A DNA stretch of 32,457 bases from Ophiothrix spiculata (Eukaryota > Echinodermata > Ophiuroidea > Amphilepidida > Ophiotrichidae), in NCBI GenBank assembly GCA_000969725.1, contig JXSR01S002813.1. One strand, 5' to 3'. Each line of letters opens with the position of its first letter. Within the stretch, counting starts at the first letter, position 1. A model generated the notes under the pieces. It was not told where the DNA came from. It was given only the letters and a program-made list of their open reading frames with translations, and did not search any database. Below, in pieces: positions 32,335-32,457 of this stretch. The translations under genes and the position numbers were made by a program.

Positions 32335-32457
32335 CTAGATGCTTGTTGTTTTGAAAAGAGATGCTGCTGGTTGCTCAAAATCTTTGGCTACATCATGTAG
32401 ACCGCATGCACGGAGTGCTCTTGCTAGCAATACGGATGCATCCATGTCTTTTGGTAC
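32335..32457 (-). CDS. C-terminal coding end of an unidentified gene, partial
   Basis: The minus-strand frame is open from the window edge for 40 codons to TAG (32337-32335). It reads VPKDMDASVLLARALRACGL, then HDVAKDFEQPAASLFKTTSI. Codon choice (GCA, CTC, CGT, TGC, GGT) and GC content stand out from the AT-rich flank, so I think it is coding. The LLxRALRACGLxDVAxDF pattern resembles the last helices of death-domain-like folds, but 40 residues are too few to assign a family. The rest of the gene lies to the right. It would converge on the DUSP-like gene. Confidence 0.5.
   Translation of the reverse strand, partial: VPKDMDASVLLARALRACGLHDVAKDFEQPAASLFKTTSI

Overview
The window is eukaryotic nuclear DNA. 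It is AT-rich, has small exons with GT/AG splice sites, introns of 0.07 to 3.2 kb, a 650-bp assembly gap and dense short inverted-repeat DNA elements. The two recognisable genes and the repeat content suggest a marine invertebrate deuterostome (echinoderm, hemichordate or cephalochordate). The species cannot be named from the sequence. There are no bacterial operons, CRISPR arrays or rRNA.

Left end (1 to about 5 kb, minus strand): the 5' part of a TTLL9-type tubulin polyglutamylase gene running out of the left edge. Three exons are clear: 2104-2187, 216-327 and 31-145. A possible upstream exon lies at 4876-4925. Exons 216-327 and 31-145 are diverged copies of one exon, separated by a 70-bp intron. 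They have the same entry and exit phase, and including both, or neither, breaks the frame. This is the signature of mutually exclusive exons and is the best finding here.

Middle (about 5 to 11 kb): no coding sequence that I can support. It holds inverted-repeat elements, including a hAT-like element at 9456-10198 with an exact 8-bp target-site duplication. A YY1-like motif lies about 50 bp before the next start codon.

11.2 to 22.7 kb (plus strand): a complete seven-exon gene for a 209-residue atypical dual-specificity phosphatase of the DUSP15/DUSP22 family. It has a myristoylation start, the general acid D57 and the signature HCIAGISR with C88 and R94. A phase-matched eighth exon at 21500-21698 would replace the last residue with a 66-residue tail. 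TTLL9 and the phosphatase lie head to head; from memory, TTLL9 and DUSP15 have the same arrangement on human 20q11.21.

22.7 to 32.3 kb: mostly repeats (CAGGG-ended, CGCGAAA-rich, composite foldback and a MITE family shared with DUSP intron 5). The last 123 bp hold the apparent C-terminal coding end of a third, unidentified minus-strand gene that would converge on the phosphatase gene.

Both recognised genes have plausible roles in intracellular signalling (phosphatase) and cilia (tubulin polyglutamylase). No joint pathway is implied by their adjacency alone.
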